Of a stretch of DNA of 64,000 bases, positions 11,282 to 22,012 are shown one piece after another. Positions within the stretch are counted from its first letter, which is position 1, and each line of letters starts with the position of its first letter. The DNA comes from Pluralibacter sp. (lineage in GTDB: Bacteria; Pseudomonadota; Gammaproteobacteria; Enterobacterales; Enterobacteriaceae). The stretch is from NCBI RefSeq assembly GCF_019237635.1, contig NZ_JAFAGS010000186.1, positions 1-64,000 of the forward strand. Reading direction: 5' to 3'. The notes below the pieces were generated by a model. That model was not told where the DNA came from. It saw only the letters and a program-made list of their open reading frames with translations, and did no database searches. The position numbers and the translations under genes are program-made.

Positions 11282-12345
11282 GCAGGATACTGGTAACCGG
11301 TGGGGCAGGATTTATAGGTTCTGCGGTTGTTCGTTATATCATTAACGAAACGACTGATAGCGTGATGGTTGTTGATAAGCTGACTTATGCCGGCAACCTG
11401 GCATCGCTTGCACCTGTTGCCCGGAACCCGAGATTTGCTTTTGCACAAGTGGATATTTGTGAAAGGCAGGTGCTGGACCAGGTATTTGCCACCTATCAGC
11501 CAGAGTGCGTTATGCATCTTGCGGCAGAGAGTCATGTTGATCGTTCTATTGACGGTCCGGCTGCGTTCATTGAAACCAACATTGTTGGTACTTACACGCT
11601 TCTGGAAGCCGCTCGTTCCTTTTGGAGCACCTTGCCTGATGGAAAAAAAAGGGACTTTCGCTTCCATCATATTTCAACTGATGAAGTCTATGGCGATTTG
11701 CACAATAGCAATAACTTTTTCACTGAAACAACGCCTTATGCACCAAGTAGTCCCTATTCAGCGTCAAAAGCAGGTAGCGATCATCTCGTACGAGCCTGGT
11801 CACGAACCTACGGTTTACCTACACTGGTCACGAATTGCTCCAATAACTACGGGCCATACCACTTCCCGGAGAAACTCATTCCTTTGATGATTCTTAATGC
11901 ATTGGCGGGTAAAGCGCTACCCGTTTATGGCGATGGTCAGCAGGTACGAGATTGGCTTTACGTAGAAGACCATGCACGGGCTTTATATCAGGTAGCGACG
12001 CGGGGTCAGGCAGGTGAAACCTACAATATCGGTGGGCATAACGAGCGCAAAAACATTGAGGTTGTGCACATGGTCTGCGCACTGCTGGAAGAGTTTGTGC
12101 CGCAGAAGCCCGCAGGTGTCGCTCATTACCAGGATTTGATCACCTTTGTTACTGACCGCCCAGGCCACGATGTTCGATATGCTATTGATGCTGCAAAAAT
12201 AGAACGCGAGTTGGGGTGGATACCGAAAGAAACCTTTGAAAGCGGCATGCGTAAGACAGTGCAGTGGTACCTGTCTAATGATAAGTGGTGGAAGCAGGTG
12301 CTTGATGGTAGCTATCAGGGTGAGCGTTTGGGTCTGAAAGGTTAA
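11272..12345 (+). CDS. rffG: RffG, dTDP-glucose 4,6-dehydratase
   Basis: Short-chain dehydrogenase/reductase that makes dTDP-4-keto-6-deoxyglucose, a step toward dTDP-Fuc4NAc, the third ECA sugar. The 357-residue product has the GGAGFIGS nucleotide loop, [12 protein letters not shown], the [11 protein letters not shown] catalytic Asp/Glu region and [15 protein letters not shown] with the Tyr-x3-Lys pair. It begins at the ATG at 11272, inside the wecC 3' end; E. coli RffG has 355 residues. Base composition is unlike its neighbours: sample lines are 38-45 per cent GC, against 57-70 per cent in wecC and wecE. This suggests allele replacement. Confidence 0.95.
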   Translation: MALSRILVTGGAGFIGSAVVRYIINETTDSVMVVDKLTYAGNLASLAPVARNPRFAFAQVDICERQVLDQVFATYQPECVMHLAAESHVDRSIDGPAAFIETNIVGTYTLLEAARSFWSTLPDGKKRDFRFHHISTDEVYGDLHNSNNFFTETTPYAPSSPYSASKAGSDHLVRAWSRTYGLPTLVTNCSNNYGPYHFPEKLIPLMILNALAGKALPVYGDGQQVRDWLYVEDHARALYQVATRGQAGETYNIGGHNERKNIEVVHMVCALLEEFVPQKPAGVAHYQDLITFVTDRPGHDVRYAIDAAKIERELGWIPKETFESGMRKTVQWYLSNDKWWKQVLDGSYQGERLGLKG

Positions 12346-12360
12346 CGCCGGGGAGAGCAA

Positions 12361-13242
12361 ATGAAAGGCATCATTTTGGCGGGAGGATCAGGGACCCGGT
12401 TGCATCCCATCACGCGCGGTGTGTCAAAACAACTGCTGCCGATTTATGACAAACCCATGATTTATTATCCCCTGTCGGTATTAATGCTGGCAGGGATCCG
12501 CGAGATTTTAATCATCACAACCCCAGAGGATAAAAACTATTTTCAGCGCTTGCTGGGTGATGGTTCTGAGTTTGGTATTTCTCTTCATTACGCTGAGCAA
12601 CCGAGTCCGGATGGATTGGCACAGGCATTTATCATCGGTGAAACATTTTTGTCCGGGGAACCTACTTGTCTGGTGTTAGGGGATAACATTTTCTTCGGGC
12701 AAGGCTTTAGTCCAAAGTTACGAAGTGTGGCATCAAGGACATCCGGCGCCACGGTATTTGGCTATCAGGTGATGGATCCAGAACGTTTCGGCGTCGTTGA
12801 GTTTGATGATAATTTCCAGGCAATTTCGCTGGAAGAGAAGCCAAAGCAACCAAAATCTAACTGGGCCGTTACAGGATTATATTTCTACGACAATAACGTT
12901 GTGGAGTACGCGAAGCGAGTCAAGCCTTCTGAACGAGGTGAACTGGAAATTACCTCAATCAACCAGATGTATCTTGATGAAGGGGCTTTAACAGTCGAAC
13001 TGCTTGGCCGTGGTTTTGCCTGGCTTGATACCGGAACTCACGATAGTTTGATTGAAGCAAGCATGTTTGTTCAGACTGTGGAAAAGCGTCAAGGCTTTAA
13101 AATCGCTTGTCTGGAAGAAATTGCCTGGCGTAATGGCTGGTTGGATGATGAGGGCGTGAAGCGTGCCGCAAGTCAACTGGTTAAAACGGGGTACGGTCAA
13201 TATTTGCTGGAGTTACTCCGTGCTCGTCCTCGCCAATATTGA
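12361..13242 (+). CDS. rffH: RffH, glucose-1-phosphate thymidylyltransferase
   Basis: Makes dTDP-glucose from dTTP and glucose-1-phosphate for the Fuc4NAc branch. The 293 residues match E. coli RffH in length. Visible: the nucleotidyltransferase signature [48 protein letters not shown] and the C-terminal [15 protein letters not shown]. It follows rffG by 15 bases with GGGGAGAG as ribosome site. It shares rffG's low GC; the shift back to high GC occurs about at its stop. Its last 23 bases overlap wecD. Confidence 0.96.
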   Translation: MKGIILAGGSGTRLHPITRGVSKQLLPIYDKPMIYYPLSVLMLAGIREILIITTPEDKNYFQRLLGDGSEFGISLHYAEQPSPDGLAQAFIIGETFLSGEPTCLVLGDNIFFGQGFSPKLRSVASRTSGATVFGYQVMDPERFGVVEFDDNFQAISLEEKPKQPKSNWAVTGLYFYDNNVVEYAKRVKPSERGELEITSINQMYLDEGALTVELLGRGFAWLDTGTHDSLIEASMFVQTVEKRQGFKIACLEEIAWRNGWLDDEGVKRAASQLVKTGYGQYLLELLRARPRQY

Positions 13243-13894
13243 ACCACTGAGCTGGGAAAACCAGTTCTTTGCGACTAACAGCAGCATCCTGCGTTTTGCG
13301 GAGCATGCGCCGGTGGTGACGCCAGAGGCGCTGTCGCCCTGGGCTCGGGTGCAGGCCAAAATCCCCGCCTCGCAGGTGGAACAACTTGATGCGCTACAGC
13401 ATCTCGGGTTCCAGTTGGTCGAAGGTGAAGCCGATCTGGCCCTGCCGGTCAGGGAGCGCGGCGACACGCGGGCAGAGGTTGCGACAGCGCGGGATATCCC
13501 GCAGCTGCGCGAACTGGCTGCCAGGGCCTTTGCGCTCAGCCGTTTCCGTGCGCCCTGGTATGCCGATGACGCCAGCGGGCGCTTCTACGCGCAGTGGATT
13601 GAAAATGCCGTACGCGGCACCTTTGATCACGAGTGTCTGGTGTTTCGCGATGCGGCGGGCGATATCACCGCCTTTGTTTCGCTGCGTCAACTGGCGTGCG
13701 ACGAAGCGCGTATCGGCCTGCTCGCCGGGCGCGGCGCGGGCGAAGCGCTGATGAATGCGGCGGTAGGTTGGGCGCACCAGCGAGGGCTTTCAACGCTGCG
13801 TGTGGCGACCCAGATGAGCAATACCGCCGCACTTAAACGTTACATTCAAAGCGGGGCGAATATCGTCAGCACCGCTTACTGGCTATACAGGTGA
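13220..13894 (+). CDS. wecD: WecD, dTDP-4-amino-4,6-dideoxy-D-galactose N-acetyltransferase
   Basis: GNAT-family enzyme that acetylates dTDP-Fuc4N to give dTDP-Fuc4NAc. The acetyl-CoA fold is seen in [20 protein letters not shown], and the C-terminus [19 protein letters not shown] is typical of RffC/WecD. I place the start at GTG 13220, inside rffH, because homology to E. coli WecD (224 residues) begins at its IEPLSWEN segment. That start gives exactly 224 residues. The longer frame from 13163 only reads rffH codons out of frame. GC returns to the high level of the rest of the cluster. Confidence 0.9.
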   Translation: MLVLANIEPLSWENQFFATNSSILRFAEHAPVVTPEALSPWARVQAKIPASQVEQLDALQHLGFQLVEGEADLALPVRERGDTRAEVATARDIPQLRELAARAFALSRFRAPWYADDASGRFYAQWIENAVRGTFDHECLVFRDAAGDITAFVSLRQLACDEARIGLLAGRGAGEALMNAAVGWAHQRGLSTLRVATQMSNTAALKRYIQSGANIVSTAYWLYR

Positions 13895-13898
13895 CATG

Positions 13899-15029
13899 AT
13901 GATCCCATTTAACGCACCGCCGGTGGTAGGCACCGAACTCGACTACATGCAGTCTGCAATGGGCAGCGGCAAGCTCTGCGGCGATGGCGGTTTTACGCGC
14001 CGCTGTCAGCAGTGGATGGAGCAGCGTTTCGGCAGCGCCAAGGTGCTTCTGACGCCGTCCTGTACCGCCTCGCTGGAGATGGCGGCGCTGCTGCTGGATA
14101 TTCAGCCTGGCGATGAAGTGATCATGCCGAGCTACACCTTTGTTTCAACCGCCAATGCGTTTGTGCTGCGCGGGGCGAAGATTGTGTTTGTCGATATCCG
14201 CCGCGACACCATGAATATCGACGAAACGCTGATTGAAGCAGCGATCACCGACAAAACCCGGGTCATTGTACCGGTGCACTACGCGGGTGTGGCCTGCGAG
14301 ATGGACGCCATTATGGCAATCGCCGATAAATACAACCTGTTTGTGGTGGAAGATGCCGCGCAGGGTGTGATGTCGACCTGGAAAGGACAGGCGCTGGGGA
14401 CGATTGGCCATATCGGCTGCTATAGCTTCCACGAGACCAAAAATTACACTGCGGGCGGTGAAGGCGGCGCGACGTTGATTAACGATCCCGCGCTGGTGGA
14501 GCGTGCGGAAGTGATCCGTGAAAAGGGCACCAACCGCAGCCAGTTCTTCCGCGGGCAGGTCGATAAATACACCTGGCGCGATATCGGCTCCAGTTACTTG
14601 ATGGCGGATCTGCAGGCGGCATACCTGTGGGCGCAGCTGGAAGCCGCGGACCGGATTAACCAACAGCGCGTGACGCTCTGGAATACCTATTATCAGGCGC
14701 TGAAACCGCTGGCGGATGCCGGACGCATCGAACTGCCGACCATCCCGGCGGGCTGCGAACACAATGCCCATATGTTCTATATCAAGCTGCGCGATAACGA
14801 CGATCGCAGCGCGCTGATTAACTGGCTGAAAGAAGCCGAGATTCTGGCGGTATTCCACTATATCCCGCTGCATGCGTCTCCGGCGGGGGCAACCTTCGGC
14901 TATTTCCACGGCGAAGATCGCTATACGACGCAGGAAAGTGAGCGCCTGCTTCGCCTGCCGCTGTTCTACAACCTGTCGCCGGTGAACCAGCGTACGGTAA
15001 TCAACTCGCTTCTGAGTTATTTCTCCTGA
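13899..15029 (+). CDS. wecE: WecE, dTDP-4-amino-4,6-dideoxygalactose transaminase
   Basis: PLP-dependent sugar aminotransferase (DegT/DnrJ/EryC1 family) making dTDP-Fuc4N from the 4-keto sugar and glutamate. The 376 residues begin MIPFNAPPVVG. Seen: PGDEVIMPSYTFVSTANAFV, the PLP aspartate region VVEDAAQGV, the Schiff-base lysine in SFHETKNYTAGGEGG, and the C-terminal LPLFYNLSPVNQ. Two ATG codons are adjacent (13896 and 13899). The second gives the E. coli length and better spacing from the CAGG upstream. It starts four bases after wecD. Confidence 0.96.
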   Translation: MIPFNAPPVVGTELDYMQSAMGSGKLCGDGGFTRRCQQWMEQRFGSAKVLLTPSCTASLEMAALLLDIQPGDEVIMPSYTFVSTANAFVLRGAKIVFVDIRRDTMNIDETLIEAAITDKTRVIVPVHYAGVACEMDAIMAIADKYNLFVVEDAAQGVMSTWKGQALGTIGHIGCYSFHETKNYTAGGEGGATLINDPALVERAEVIREKGTNRSQFFRGQVDKYTWRDIGSSYLMADLQAAYLWAQLEAADRINQQRVTLWNTYYQALKPLADAGRIELPTIPAGCEHNAHMFYIKLRDNDDRSALINWLKEAEILAVFHYIPLHASPAGATFGYFHGEDRYTTQESERLLRLPLFYNLSPVNQRTVINSLLSYFS

Positions 15030-15030
15030 T

Positions 15031-16281
15031 ATGTCGTTGGCTAAAGCTTCAGTGTGGACGGCCGCGTCCACACTGGTCAAAATTGGCGCGGGCCTGCTGG
15101 TCGTAAAGCTGCTGGCGGTCTCGTATGGTCCGGCGGGCGTCGGTCAGGCGGGCAACTTCCGCCAACTGGTCACCGTGCTCGGTGTACTGGCCGGGGCCGG
15201 TATCTTCAACGGCGTTACCAAGTTCGTCGCCCAGTACCACGATTCACCGGAGCGCCTGCGCAGCGTGGTCGGGACATCGTCGGCGATGGTGCTCGGCTTT
15301 TCGACCCTGCTGGCGCTGATTTTTGTGCTGGCGGCGGCGCCCATCAGCCAGGGGCTGTTTGGTCATACCCACTATCAGGGACTGGTGCGGCTGGTGGCGC
15401 TGGTGCAAATGAGCATCGCCTGGGCGAACCTGCTACTGGCGCTGCTGAAAGGATTTCGCGATGCGTCGGGAAACGCGCTGGTGCTGATTGCCGGTAGCGT
15501 TATCGGCGTGACGGCGTATTTTCTCTGCTACCGTCTTGGCGGTTATGAAGGCGCGCTGCTCGGGCTGGCGCTGGTGCCGGCGCTGGTGGTGATTCCGGCC
15601 GCCATTATGCTGGCGAAGCGCAACGTTATTCCGCTGGCGTACCTCAGACTTCGCTGGGACGGCTGGATTGCGGGCCAGTTGGGTAAATTTACCCTGATGG
15701 CGCTGATCACCTCGGTGACGTTGCCGGTGGCCTACGTGATGATGCGTAACCTGCTGGCGGCGCATTACAGCTGGGATGAGGTCGGGATCTGGCAAGGGGT
15801 CAGCAGTATCTCTGACGCCTATCTGCAGTTTATCACCGCTTCATTTAGCGTCTATTTGCTGCCCACGCTGTCACGGTTAACCGCCAAAGCCGATATTACG
15901 CGCGAGATTGCGAAATCGCTCAGGTTTGTCCTGCCTGCGGTGGCGGCAGCGAGCCTGACGGTATGGCTTCTGCGCGATTTCGCCATCTGGCTGCTGTTCT
16001 CCGCAAAATTTACCGCCATGCGCGATCTCTTCGCCTGGCAGCTGGTTGGGGATGTACTGAAAGTGGGCGCTTACGTTTATGGCTATCTGGTTATCGCCAA
16101 AGCGTCGCTGCGCTTCTATATTTTGACGGAAATTAGCCAGTTCGCGCTGCTTACGGCGTTTTCGCACTGGCTTATCCCCGCGCACGGCGCCGTTGGCGCC
16201 GCGCAGGCCTATATGGCAACTTACATTGTTTATTTCACGCTCTGTAGCGGCGTGTTTTTGATCTGGCGTAAACGGGCATGA
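15031..16281 (+). CDS. wzxE: WzxE, ECA trisaccharide-lipid III flippase
   Basis: MOP/PST-type flippase that moves undecaprenyl-PP-GlcNAc-ManNAcA-Fuc4NAc to the periplasmic face. The 416 residues form about 12 hydrophobic segments, with family features such as [23 protein letters not shown] at the N-terminus and [12 protein letters not shown]-like [16 protein letters not shown] in the middle. It starts two bases after the wecE stop and overlaps wecF by ATGA. This is tight coupling, as expected for a single operon. Confidence 0.95.
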   Translation: MSLAKASVWTAASTLVKIGAGLLVVKLLAVSYGPAGVGQAGNFRQLVTVLGVLAGAGIFNGVTKFVAQYHDSPERLRSVVGTSSAMVLGFSTLLALIFVLAAAPISQGLFGHTHYQGLVRLVALVQMSIAWANLLLALLKGFRDASGNALVLIAGSVIGVTAYFLCYRLGGYEGALLGLALVPALVVIPAAIMLAKRNVIPLAYLRLRWDGWIAGQLGKFTLMALITSVTLPVAYVMMRNLLAAHYSWDEVGIWQGVSSISDAYLQFITASFSVYLLPTLSRLTAKADITREIAKSLRFVLPAVAAASLTVWLLRDFAIWLLFSAKFTAMRDLFAWQLVGDVLKVGAYVYGYLVIAKASLRFYILTEISQFALLTAFSHWLIPAHGAVGAAQAYMATYIVYFTLCSGVFLIWRKRA

Positions 16282-17357
16282 CTGCACTGATACATGTACT
16301 GGGATCGGATATCCCGCACCACAACCGCACCGTTCTGCGGTTTTTTAATGATGAACTGGCGGCCTCCGGCGAGCACGCCCGGCAGTTTATGGTGGTGGGT
16401 AAAGAAGATGGACTTTGCGCCGAGAATCCGCTGCTGTCCCTGACGTTCTGGGAGAGTAAAAAGGCGCTGGCGCAGGCGGTTATCGCCCAGGCGAAAGCCT
16501 GCCGCTCACAGCGTTTTTTCTTCCACGGCCAGTTCAACACCGGTCTGTGGTTGGCGCTGCTGCTGGGCGGTATTAAACCCGAACAGTTCAACTGGCACAT
16601 TTGGGGCGCGGACCTCTATGAAGTCTCTCGCGGCCTGAAATTCCGTCTGTTTTATCCGCTGCGCCGTCTGGCGCAGGGACGGGCAGGCTGCGTATTTGCC
16701 ACCCGTGGCGATCTGACCTTGTTTGCCCGCCTGCATCCGAAGGTGCGCGGCGAGCTGCTCTATTTCCCGACGCGAATGGACCCGACGCTGAATACGGCGG
16801 CGCCATCTGACCATCGCGACGGTAAGATGACCATTCTGGTCGGCAATTCCGGCGATCGCAGCAATGACCATATTGCCGCGCTGAAGGCGATTCATCAGCA
16901 GTTTGGCGATACTGCCACCGTGGTGGTGCCGATGGGATATCCGGCGAACAACGAGGCGTACATCAATGAGGTACGCCTGGCCGCGCAGGCGCTATTTTCC
17001 CCGGAAAATCTGCAAATCCTCAGCGAAAACCTGGCGTTCGAGGATTATCTGGCGCTGCTGCGTCGTTGCTCCCTCGGCTATTTCCTGTTCCCTCGCCAGC
17101 AGGGGATCGGCACGCTGTGCCTGCTGATTCAGATGGGGATCCCCTGCGTGCTCAACCGGGATAACCCGTTCTGGCAGGATATGGTGGAGCAGCATATTCC
17201 CGTATTGTTTACTTCTGATACGCTTAATGAAGCCGTGGTGCGTGAAGCGCAGCGCCAGCTGGCCTGCGTGGATAAAAGCCAGATCGCTTTTTTCCGCCCG
17301 AACTATCTGAAACCCTGGCATCGTGCGCTGCGCGTTGCGGCAGGAGAGGCATTATGA
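16278..17357 (+). CDS. wecF: WecF, TDP-Fuc4NAc:lipid II Fuc4NAc transferase
   Basis: Peripheral membrane glycosyltransferase (GT56) adding the third ECA sugar to lipid II. The protein has 359 residues, like E. coli WecF/RffT. Recognisable segments are the opening [45 protein letters not shown] and [15 protein letters not shown] near the C-terminus. It overlaps wzxE upstream and wzyE downstream by four bases each, so the three membrane-stage genes are translationally linked. Confidence 0.95.
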   Translation: MTALIHVLGSDIPHHNRTVLRFFNDELAASGEHARQFMVVGKEDGLCAENPLLSLTFWESKKALAQAVIAQAKACRSQRFFFHGQFNTGLWLALLLGGIKPEQFNWHIWGADLYEVSRGLKFRLFYPLRRLAQGRAGCVFATRGDLTLFARLHPKVRGELLYFPTRMDPTLNTAAPSDHRDGKMTILVGNSGDRSNDHIAALKAIHQQFGDTATVVVPMGYPANNEAYINEVRLAAQALFSPENLQILSENLAFEDYLALLRRCSLGYFLFPRQQGIGTLCLLIQMGIPCVLNRDNPFWQDMVEQHIPVLFTSDTLNEAVVREAQRQLACVDKSQIAFFRPNYLKPWHRALRVAAGEAL

Positions 17358-18706
17358 GCCTGATGGCGTTTACGGGTCTGTTTGCGGTGTGGCTGCTGGC
17401 GTCGCTGTTTATCGCGACGTTAACCTGGTTTGAGTTCCGGCGCGTACGTTTTAACTTCAACGTCTTCTTCTCGCTGTTGTTCTTACTGACGTTCTTTTTC
17501 GGTTTTCCGCTGTCCATGACGCTGGTGTTCCGTTTTGATGTCGGGGTTGCACCGCCGGATATTTTGCTGCAGGCGCTGCTCTCCGCGGTCTGTTTTTACG
17601 CTATCTACTACGTTGCCTACAAAACGCGGTTGCGTCCGGCCTCCGTGCAAACGGCCCGCCGCCCGTTGTTTACCATGAACCGGGTGGAAACCCATCTGAT
17701 GTGGTTTATGCTGGCGTTTATCGCGCTGCTTTGCGTCAGCGTTTTCTTTATGCGCAACGGGTTCCTGCTGTTTAAACTGCACTCCTACAGCCAGATCTTT
17801 TCCAGTGATGTCTCCGGCGTAGCGCTTAAGCGCTTCTTCTACTTTTTTATTCCGGCGATGCTGGTGGTTTACTTTCTGCGTCAGGACTACAAGGCATGGC
17901 TGTTCTTCCTTGTGAGCACCGTCGCGTTTGGCCTGCTGACCTATGTCATTGTCGGCGGCACGCGCGCCAACATTATTATCGCGTTCGCCATCTTCTTGTT
18001 TATCGGCATTATTCGCGGTTGGATCTCGCTATGGATGCTGGCGGCGGCGGGTGTGTTGGGTATTGTGGGCATGTTTTGGCTGGCGCTAAAACGCTATGGC
18101 CTGAACGTCAGCGGCGACGAGGCGTTTTATACCTTCTTGTACCTGACGCGGGATACCTTTTCGCCCTGGGAAAACCTGGCGCTGTTGCTGCAAAATTACG
18201 ACAAGATCGATTTTCAGGGGCTGGCACCCATCGTGCGTGATTTCTATGTCTTTATTCCCAGCTGGCTGTGGCCGGACAGGCCGGGCATGGTGCTGAACAC
18301 CGCCAACTACTTCACCTGGGAAGTGCTGAACAACCACTCCGGGCTGGCGATTTCACCCACGCTGATTGGTTCGCTGTTGGTGATGGGCGGCGTCTGGTTT
18401 ATTCCTCTGGGCGCCGTGGCGGTAGGGTTTATCATTAAGTGGTTTGACTGGTTGTATACTTTAGGCAACCAGGAAACGAATCGCTATAAAGCGGCGGTTC
18501 TGCACAGTTTCTGCTTCGGCGCTATTTTCAATATGATTGTCCTGGCGCGCGAAGGGCTGGATTCGTTTGTATCACGCGTGGTCTTCTTTTTGGTGATATT
18601 TGGTCTCTGTCTGCTGATGGCCAAACTGCTGTACTGGTTGCTCGATAGCGCCGGGCTGGTTCACACACGGGAACCCAGAGCCTCAAGGACGCTGTCGCAA
18701 GTCTGA
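17354..18706 (+). CDS. wzyE: WzyE, ECA polymerase
   Basis: Integral membrane polymerase that links ECA trisaccharide units on the periplasmic side under WzzE control. The 450-residue protein is almost wholly hydrophobic with roughly 11-12 membrane spans. Family-typical loops include [30 protein letters not shown] and [14 protein letters not shown]. It overlaps wecF by ATGA and is followed after 12 bases by wecG. There is little sequence similarity to O-antigen Wzy proteins, so position in the operon is a strong part of the call. Confidence 0.95.
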   Translation: MSLMAFTGLFAVWLLASLFIATLTWFEFRRVRFNFNVFFSLLFLLTFFFGFPLSMTLVFRFDVGVAPPDILLQALLSAVCFYAIYYVAYKTRLRPASVQTARRPLFTMNRVETHLMWFMLAFIALLCVSVFFMRNGFLLFKLHSYSQIFSSDVSGVALKRFFYFFIPAMLVVYFLRQDYKAWLFFLVSTVAFGLLTYVIVGGTRANIIIAFAIFLFIGIIRGWISLWMLAAAGVLGIVGMFWLALKRYGLNVSGDEAFYTFLYLTRDTFSPWENLALLLQNYDKIDFQGLAPIVRDFYVFIPSWLWPDRPGMVLNTANYFTWEVLNNHSGLAISPTLIGSLLVMGGVWFIPLGAVAVGFIIKWFDWLYTLGNQETNRYKAAVLHSFCFGAIFNMIVLAREGLDSFVSRVVFFLVIFGLCLLMAKLLYWLLDSAGLVHTREPRASRTLSQV

Positions 18707-18718
18707 CTAAGGATAATA

Positions 18719-19459
18719 ATGACTGACAATACTTCTGCGCCGTTGTATGACCTGCGCGGTCTGAGATTAATCGGCTGGCGGGATATGCAGCATGCGCTGG
18801 ATTACCTTTGCGCGGATGGCTCGATGAAATACGGCACGTTGGTGGCCATCAACGCCGAAAAAATACTGACCATTGAAGATAATGCGGAAGTCAGGCAGCT
18901 CATCGAGGCGGCGGAATTTAAATATGCCGATGGGATAAGCGTCGTCCGTTCTGTACGTAAAAAGTATCCTGATGCTAATGTTTCCCGCGTCGCCGGGGCC
19001 GATCTCTGGGAGGCACTGATGGCGCGCGCTGGCGCTGACGGCACCCCGGTATTTCTAGTGGGCGGTAAACCGGAGGTGCTCGCGCAAACCGCGCAGAAGC
19101 TGCGGACACAGTGGAACGTGAATATCGTCGGCAGCCAGGACGGCTATTTCAAACCGCAGGCGCGGCAGGCGGTGTTTGAACATATTCGCGACAGCGGCGC
19201 AAAAATCATCACCGTGGCAATGGGCTCGCCAAAGCAGGAAATCTTTATGCGCGATTGCCGTGCAGTACATCCGCAGGCGCTGTATATGGGGGTAGGCGGT
19301 ACCTATGATGTCTTTACCGGCCATGTGAAGCGGGCGCCGAAAGTCTGGCAGGATCTGGGGCTCGAATGGCTGTACCGCCTGGTGTCGCAGCCCAGCCGCA
19401 TTACCCGTCAGGTGCGTCTTTTGCGTTACCTTGGCTGGCACTACACCGGTCGTCTTTAA
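18719..19459 (+). CDS. wecG: WecG, UDP-ManNAcA:lipid I ManNAcA transferase
   Basis: WecB/TagA/CpsF-family glycosyltransferase (GT26) making ECA lipid II. It has 246 residues as in E. coli. Motifs: the conserved Asp region [55 protein letters not shown] and [31 protein letters not shown]. It begins 12 bases after wzyE with AAGGATAA as ribosome site. It is last in the ECA operon; a hairpin follows 10 bases after the stop. Confidence 0.96.
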   Translation: MTDNTSAPLYDLRGLRLIGWRDMQHALDYLCADGSMKYGTLVAINAEKILTIEDNAEVRQLIEAAEFKYADGISVVRSVRKKYPDANVSRVAGADLWEALMARAGADGTPVFLVGGKPEVLAQTAQKLRTQWNVNIVGSQDGYFKPQARQAVFEHIRDSGAKIITVAMGSPKQEIFMRDCRAVHPQALYMGVGGTYDVFTGHVKRAPKVWQDLGLEWLYRLVSQPSRITRQVRLLRYLGWHYTGRL

Positions 19460-19469
19460 TTTCTCCTTT

Positions 19470-19495
19470 GCAGCGCAATATGCTATTTGCGCTGC
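19470..19495 (+). terminator. Stem-loop after wecG, possible terminator of the ECA operon
   Basis: The arms GCAGCGCAA (19470-19478) and TTGCGCTGC (19487-19495) form a perfect 9-bp stem with an 8-base loop. The bases after it (ATCTTGCCGC) are not a T-tract, so termination here may be weak or Rho-assisted. Confidence 0.45.
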
Positions 19496-19728
19496 ATCTT
19501 GCCGCAATAACTGCTGCATTCTTGGGCAATATATTCATTTTTTTAACGCGTCGTTTGCCATTTTATAGATTTTAAGAAACCATCTGCTCACCCATTGCAG
19601 TGCCGCGGCGTTTTTTTCGCCAGTCGTCAACGTAGACGACCGATGTCGCATGGGCTGCGGTGGCAACATCTTTACCCAAAATAATAACCGGCAAAGACCG
19701 GAACCATAGCAAACACAACCGAGGATTT

Positions 19729-21114
19729 ATGGCAGAGAAAAAACCGGAGCTTCAGCGTGGGCTGGAAGCTCGTCATATCGAACTTATCGCCCTTGGCGGT
19801 ACGATCGGCGTTGGCCTGTTTATGGGCTCCGCCAGTACGCTAAAATGGGCGGGGCCGTCCGTGTTGCTGGCCTATATTATCGCCGGGCTGTTCGTCTTCT
19901 TCATTATGCGTTCGATGGGTGAAATGCTGTTCCTGGAGCCTGTTACCGGCTCCTTCGCCGTGTATGCGCATCGTTACATGAGCCCGTTCTTTGGCTATCT
20001 TACCGCATGGTCGTACTGGTTTATGTGGATGGCGGTCGGTATCTCGGAAATTACCGCGATAGGCGTCTATGTTCAGTTCTGGTTCCCGGAGATGGCGCAA
20101 TGGATACCCGCGCTCATCGCCGTCGGACTGGTGGCCGTTGCTAACCTCGCCGCCGTGCGTCTGTACGGTGAGATAGAGTTTTGGTTCGCGATGATTAAAG
20201 TCACTACCATTATCGTGATGATTATCGTTGGCCTGGGCGTGATTTTCTTCGGCTTCGGCAACGGGGGGCAGTCGATTGGCTTTGGCAACCTGACCGAACA
20301 TGGCGGCTTCTTCGCGGGCGGCTGGAAAGGCTTTCTGACGGCGCTGTGCATCGTGGTGGCGTCTTACCAGGGCGTTGAGCTTATCGGCATCACCGCCGGT
20401 GAAGCGAAGAACCCGCAGGTGACGCTGCGCAGCGCGGTAGGCAAAGTGTTGTGGCGTATCCTGATTTTCTATGTCGGGGCTATTTTCGTCATCGTCACTC
20501 TCTTCCCGTGGAATGAGATTGGCAGCAACGGCAGCCCGTTCGTCCTGACGTTTGCCAAAATCGGAATTACCGCGGCGGCAGGGGTCATCAACTTTGTGGT
20601 GCTGACGGCCGCGCTTTCCGGTTGCAACAGCGGCATGTACAGCTGTGGACGCATGCTGTACGCGTTGTCAAATAACCGCCAGCTTCCGGCATTGGTCGGT
20701 AAAGTGTCCCGCGCAGGCGTACCGGTCGCGGGGGTGGCCATCTCTATCGCCATTCTGCTGGTCGGCTCATGCCTGAACTACATTATCCCGAACCCGCAGC
20801 GCGTGTTCGTGTATGTGTACAGCGCCAGCGTGCTGCCGGGCATGGTGCCGTGGTTCGTTATCCTGATTAGCCAGCTGCGTTTTCGCCAGGCGCATAAAAA
20901 GGCGATTGCCTGCCATCCGTTCCGCTCCGTGTTGTTCCCGTGGGCGAATTATTTGACGATGGCGTTCCTGATCTGTGTTTTGATCGGGATGTATTTTAAT
21001 GGGGATACCCGCATGTCGCTGTTTGTCGGGGCCATCTTCCTTGCGGCCGTGACGGCGGGATACTCGCTTTTTGGTCCTGGTCGCCATGCCGCCGCCCAAA
21101 AGGTGGAGGAATAA
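19729..21114 (+). CDS. yifK: YifK (ThrP), APC-family amino-acid permease, threonine/serine uptake
   Basis: Twelve-span amino acid-polyamine-organocation transporter. The 461-residue protein starts [24 protein letters not shown] with the APC signature [14 protein letters not shown], then [18 protein letters not shown] and [15 protein letters not shown]. coli YifK has been reported as a proton-coupled threonine/serine importer and a target of GcvB and Lrp. No such regulatory site was read here. The start is the ATG at 19729 behind GAGGA; the frame is open from 19660 but homology begins later. It stands alone between wecG and the tRNA cluster. Confidence 0.92.
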   Translation: MAEKKPELQRGLEARHIELIALGGTIGVGLFMGSASTLKWAGPSVLLAYIIAGLFVFFIMRSMGEMLFLEPVTGSFAVYAHRYMSPFFGYLTAWSYWFMWMAVGISEITAIGVYVQFWFPEMAQWIPALIAVGLVAVANLAAVRLYGEIEFWFAMIKVTTIIVMIIVGLGVIFFGFGNGGQSIGFGNLTEHGGFFAGGWKGFLTALCIVVASYQGVELIGITAGEAKNPQVTLRSAVGKVLWRILIFYVGAIFVIVTLFPWNEIGSNGSPFVLTFAKIGITAAAGVINFVVLTAALSGCNSGMYSCGRMLYALSNNRQLPALVGKVSRAGVPVAGVAISIAILLVGSCLNYIIPNPQRVFVYVYSASVLPGMVPWFVILISQLRFRQAHKKAIACHPFRSVLFPWANYLTMAFLICVLIGMYFNGDTRMSLFVGAIFLAAVTAGYSLFGPGRHAAAQKVEE

Positions 21115-21216
21115 GCGACAAAATGCGCAAAGCATAACCAAACACGCATTTTCTTTAAAAAAGCACTAGACAGCGGGGCGTGACGTCCGTATTATCCACC
21201 CCCGCAACGGCGCTAA

Positions 21217-21293
<77 letters not shown>

Positions 21294-21358
21294 TTTTGTC
21301 CCGGCGCTTGAGCTGCGGTGGTCTGTGAAGTTGGCAGGGCCGCGTGAAAGAATACAGT

Positions 21359-21435
21359 GGTGGCTATAGCTCAGTTGGTAGAGCCCTGGATTGTGATTCC
21401 AGTTGTCGTGGGTTCGAATCCCATTAGCCACCCCA
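21359..21435 (+). tRNA. hisR: tRNA-His (anticodon GTG)
   Basis: 77 bases counting the extra 5' G (position -1) that tRNA-His keeps to pair with C73. The anticodon loop TTGTGAT holds GTG, the T-arm is GGGTTCGAATCCC and CCA is encoded. It is second in the cluster, 65 bases after argX. Confidence 0.96.
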
Positions 21436-21454
21436 TTATTTAGAGTTGTGAAAT

Positions 21455-21541
21455 GCGAAGGTGGCGGAATTGGTAGACGCGCTAGCTTCAGGTGTTAGTG
21501 TTCTTACGGACGTGGGGGTTCAAGTCCCCCCCCTCGCACCA
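21455..21541 (+). tRNA. leuT: tRNA-Leu (anticodon CAG)
   Basis: 87-base class II tRNA with a long variable arm (TGTTCTTACGGACG), acceptor GCGAAGG, anticodon CAG in CTTCAGGT, T-arm GGGGTTCAAGTCCCC and CCA. It is third in the cluster. Confidence 0.96.
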
Positions 21542-21583
21542 CGGCTCAAAGAATTGAACTAAAAATTCAAAAAAGCAGTACAT

Positions 21584-21660
21584 CGGCGAGTAGCGCAGCT
21601 TGGTAGCGCAACTGGTTTGGGACCAGTGGGTCGGAGGTTCGAATCCTCTCTCGCCGACCA
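21584..21660 (+). tRNA. proM: tRNA-Pro (anticodon TGG)
   Basis: 77 bases with acceptor CGGCGAG/CTCGCCG, anticodon TGG in TTTGGGA, T-arm AGGTTCGAATCCT and an encoded CCA. It is last of the cluster. The usual unmodified tRNA 3' end and terminator follow, with no duplicated att-like copy seen nearby. Confidence 0.97.
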
Positions 21661-21666
21661 ATTTTG

Positions 21667-21690
21667 AACCCCGCTTAGGCGGGGTTTTTT
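21667..21690 (+). terminator. Intrinsic terminator of the tRNA operon
   Basis: AACCCCGC (21667-21674) pairs with GCGGGGTT (21679-21686) around a TTAG loop, followed by a run of T. It begins six bases after the proM CCA end. Confidence 0.92.
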
Positions 21691-21805
21691 GTTTTCTCCC
21701 TCCCGGCTTCGTCGCTATGAAGCGACACCTCCTTTATTCCTAAAAACAACAATATCTCTGGATTCAGGGGTACAACCCCCACGACCAATGTGCGATAATA
21801 ATCGG

Positions 21806-22007
21806 GTAGATGCTCATTCCATCTCTTATGTTCGCTTTCGGGCCTCATAAACTCAGGAATGATGCAGAGCCGTTTACGGTGCTTATCGTCCACTGACAGA
21901 TGTCGCTTCGGCCTCATCAGACACCATGGACATAACGTTGAGTGAAGCACCCTTTTGTTGTCAAAACAGACCTGTTTTAACGCCTGCTCTTGAGCAGGCG
22001 TTTTTTT
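21806..22007 (+). ncRNA. glmZ: GlmZ small RNA
   Basis: Hfq-binding small RNA that activates glmS (glucosamine-6-phosphate synthase) translation by base pairing. It is cleaved by RNase E with adaptor RapZ unless the decoy GlmY is present. About 200 bases match E. coli GlmZ as I remember it, from GTAGATGCTCATTCCATC at the 5' end to AACGTTGAGTGAAGCACC before the 3' end. It ends in a perfect terminator, ACGCCTGCTC/GAGCAGGCGT (21980-22001) with seven T. An extended -10, TGCGATAAT (21791-21799), lies seven bases before the 5' end, so a sigma-70 start is likely. Its place downstream of hemY also agrees with E. coli. Confidence 0.93.
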
Positions 22008-22012
22008 ATGGG

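Noticed and set aside
21661-22012. Possible tRNA-adjacent attachment site or island edge next to proM
   Set aside because: No integrase and no repeated proM 3' end were seen, and the segment is explained by the tRNA terminator and glmZ.
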